NCBI RefSeq assembly: GCF_013912005.1
Contig: NZ_JACESB010000010.1
Coordinates: 27,229-91,228 of the forward strand
Length of the DNA stretch: 64,000 nt
From: Brevundimonas sp.
GTDB taxonomy: Bacteria > Pseudomonadota > Alphaproteobacteria > Caulobacterales > Caulobacteraceae
Direction of reading: 5' to 3'
The notes beneath the pieces were generated by a model. The model was given only the letters and a program-made list of their open reading frames with translations, had not been told where the DNA came from and ran no database searches. Each line of letters opens with the position of its first letter. Positions within the stretch are counted from its first letter, which is position 1. Below, piece after piece: positions 63,532 through 64,000 of the stretch. Made by a program: the position numbers and the translations under genes.

Positions 63532-64000
63532 CCCAGCGCCCCGCCGTCCTGATCATGCAACGGCATCTCGCCCCGCTCTCGGCCATCCTCGAGAGCGTCT
63601 ATGACGTCTACCGCTTCTGGGAAGGTCCGCCGATCGAGGCCGCCCACGACATCCGCGCCCTGATCGTCGCCGGCGAGGCGCCGCTGGACAAGGGGCTGAT
63701 CGAACGCCTCCCCGCCCTCGATCTGATCGCCTGTTTCACCTCGGGCTATGACGGGATCGACATCGACTGGTGCCGGCAACGCGGCCTGCCCGTCACCCAT
63801 GCGCCGGGCGTCAACCACGAAGACGTGGCCGACCACGCCCTGGGCCTGATCCTGGCCGCGCGTCGGCAGATCGTCTCGGGCGACCGCCAGGTCCGGTCGG
63901 GCGGCTGGACCGCCGAGACCCGCAGCATCACCCCCTCGCTCGGCGGCCAGAAACTGGGCGTCGTCGGCCTGGGCGCCATAGGCGCGGCCGTGGCCTGGCG
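63528..64000 (+). CDS. D-2-hydroxyacid dehydrogenase (3' end cut by window)
   Basis: The first 157 codons of a NAD-dependent D-isomer 2-hydroxyacid dehydrogenase. The substrate-binding domain has PALDLIACFTSGYDGID and RGLPVTHAPGVNHEDVADHA. The nucleotide-binding domain starts GGQKLGVVGLGAIGAAVAWR (GxGxxG). The Arg, Glu and His catalytic residues lie beyond the window. It begins in an ATGA overlap with the DUF5615 toxin stop, which is odd for a metabolic enzyme. Confidence 0.9.
   Translation, partial: MTQRPAVLIMQRHLAPLSAILESVYDVYRFWEGPPIEAAHDIRALIVAGEAPLDKGLIERLPALDLIACFTSGYDGIDIDWCRQRGLPVTHAPGVNHEDVADHALGLILAARRQIVSGDRQVRSGGWTAETRSITPSLGGQKLGVVGLGAIGAAVAW

Overview
The window is GC-rich (about 70% in most genes) chromosomal DNA from an alphaproteobacterium. 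Gene content and order fit the Caulobacteraceae best, for example Brevundimonas or a relative. The reasons are a holdfast-like (hfs-type) polysaccharide cluster, the acpP-fabF-mltG-yicC-gmk and lptF-lptG-lptD-surA-pdxA-rsmA blocks, and paired Arg/Asp-rich RcnB-like proteins. This is inference from protein features; no database search was possible.

Layout. 1-6.2 kb: a truncated NdvA/ChvA-type glucan exporter, then a divergent sugar cluster of galE, a GH1-like glycosidase and a glycosyltransferase fused to UDP-galactopyranose mutase. 6.3-8.4 kb: a lower-GC accessory island abutting the 3' end of tRNA-Ser(GCU). It holds a broken gene, an AbiC-like membrane protein, a 73-aa protein and a protein with a canonical HEPN RNxxxH motif. 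8.5-16.5 kb: a Wzx-dependent exopolysaccharide cluster (priming glycosyltransferase, flippase, two glycosyltransferases, CpsD-like ATPase, Wzz-like and Wza-like proteins) resembling the Caulobacter holdfast genes. 16.5-31.9 kb: housekeeping and envelope genes, including a Sel1-like protein, a glutathione transferase, two RcnB-like proteins, ppk1-ppx, lipoproteins, an M28 peptidase, ligA, a TrmB-type regulator coupled to an aspartic protease, and an aldo/keto reductase.

31.9-44.4 kb: a DUF2272 protein and two aminopeptidases on the minus strand, then the LPS-transport and outer-membrane operon lptF-lptG, lptD, surA-pdxA-rsmA on the plus strand. 44.5-47.0 kb: a DUF2946-like protein and a TonB-dependent receptor. 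47.2-57.4 kb, minus strand: a polyprenyl synthase pair, then acpP ... fabF-mltG-yicC-gmk. Between acpP and fabF lies a second accessory insertion. It contains a partial second copy of the acpP 3' end with its terminator, an alpha/beta hydrolase, a large GHKL-ATPase/PD-(D/E)XK-like fusion protein and a convergent unknown gene. Both of the last two have clearly lower GC than their neighbours. 57.5-64 kb: a tRNA-modification-type methyltransferase, a 2OG-oxygenase-like protein, a TetR/SDR divergent pair with a palindromic operator, ettA, a DUF433/DUF5615 toxin-antitoxin pair and a truncated D-2-hydroxyacid dehydrogenase.

The strongest candidates for undescribed biology are the two small defence-like islands: the AbiC-like/73-aa/HEPN operon at tRNA-Ser, and the GHKL-nuclease fusion beside the duplicated acpP end. 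Others of interest are a CpsD-like protein that has lost its Walker A lysine, a glycosyltransferase-Glf fusion, and a 24-codon ORF with a near-perfect ribosome binding site and its own terminator downstream of gmk.
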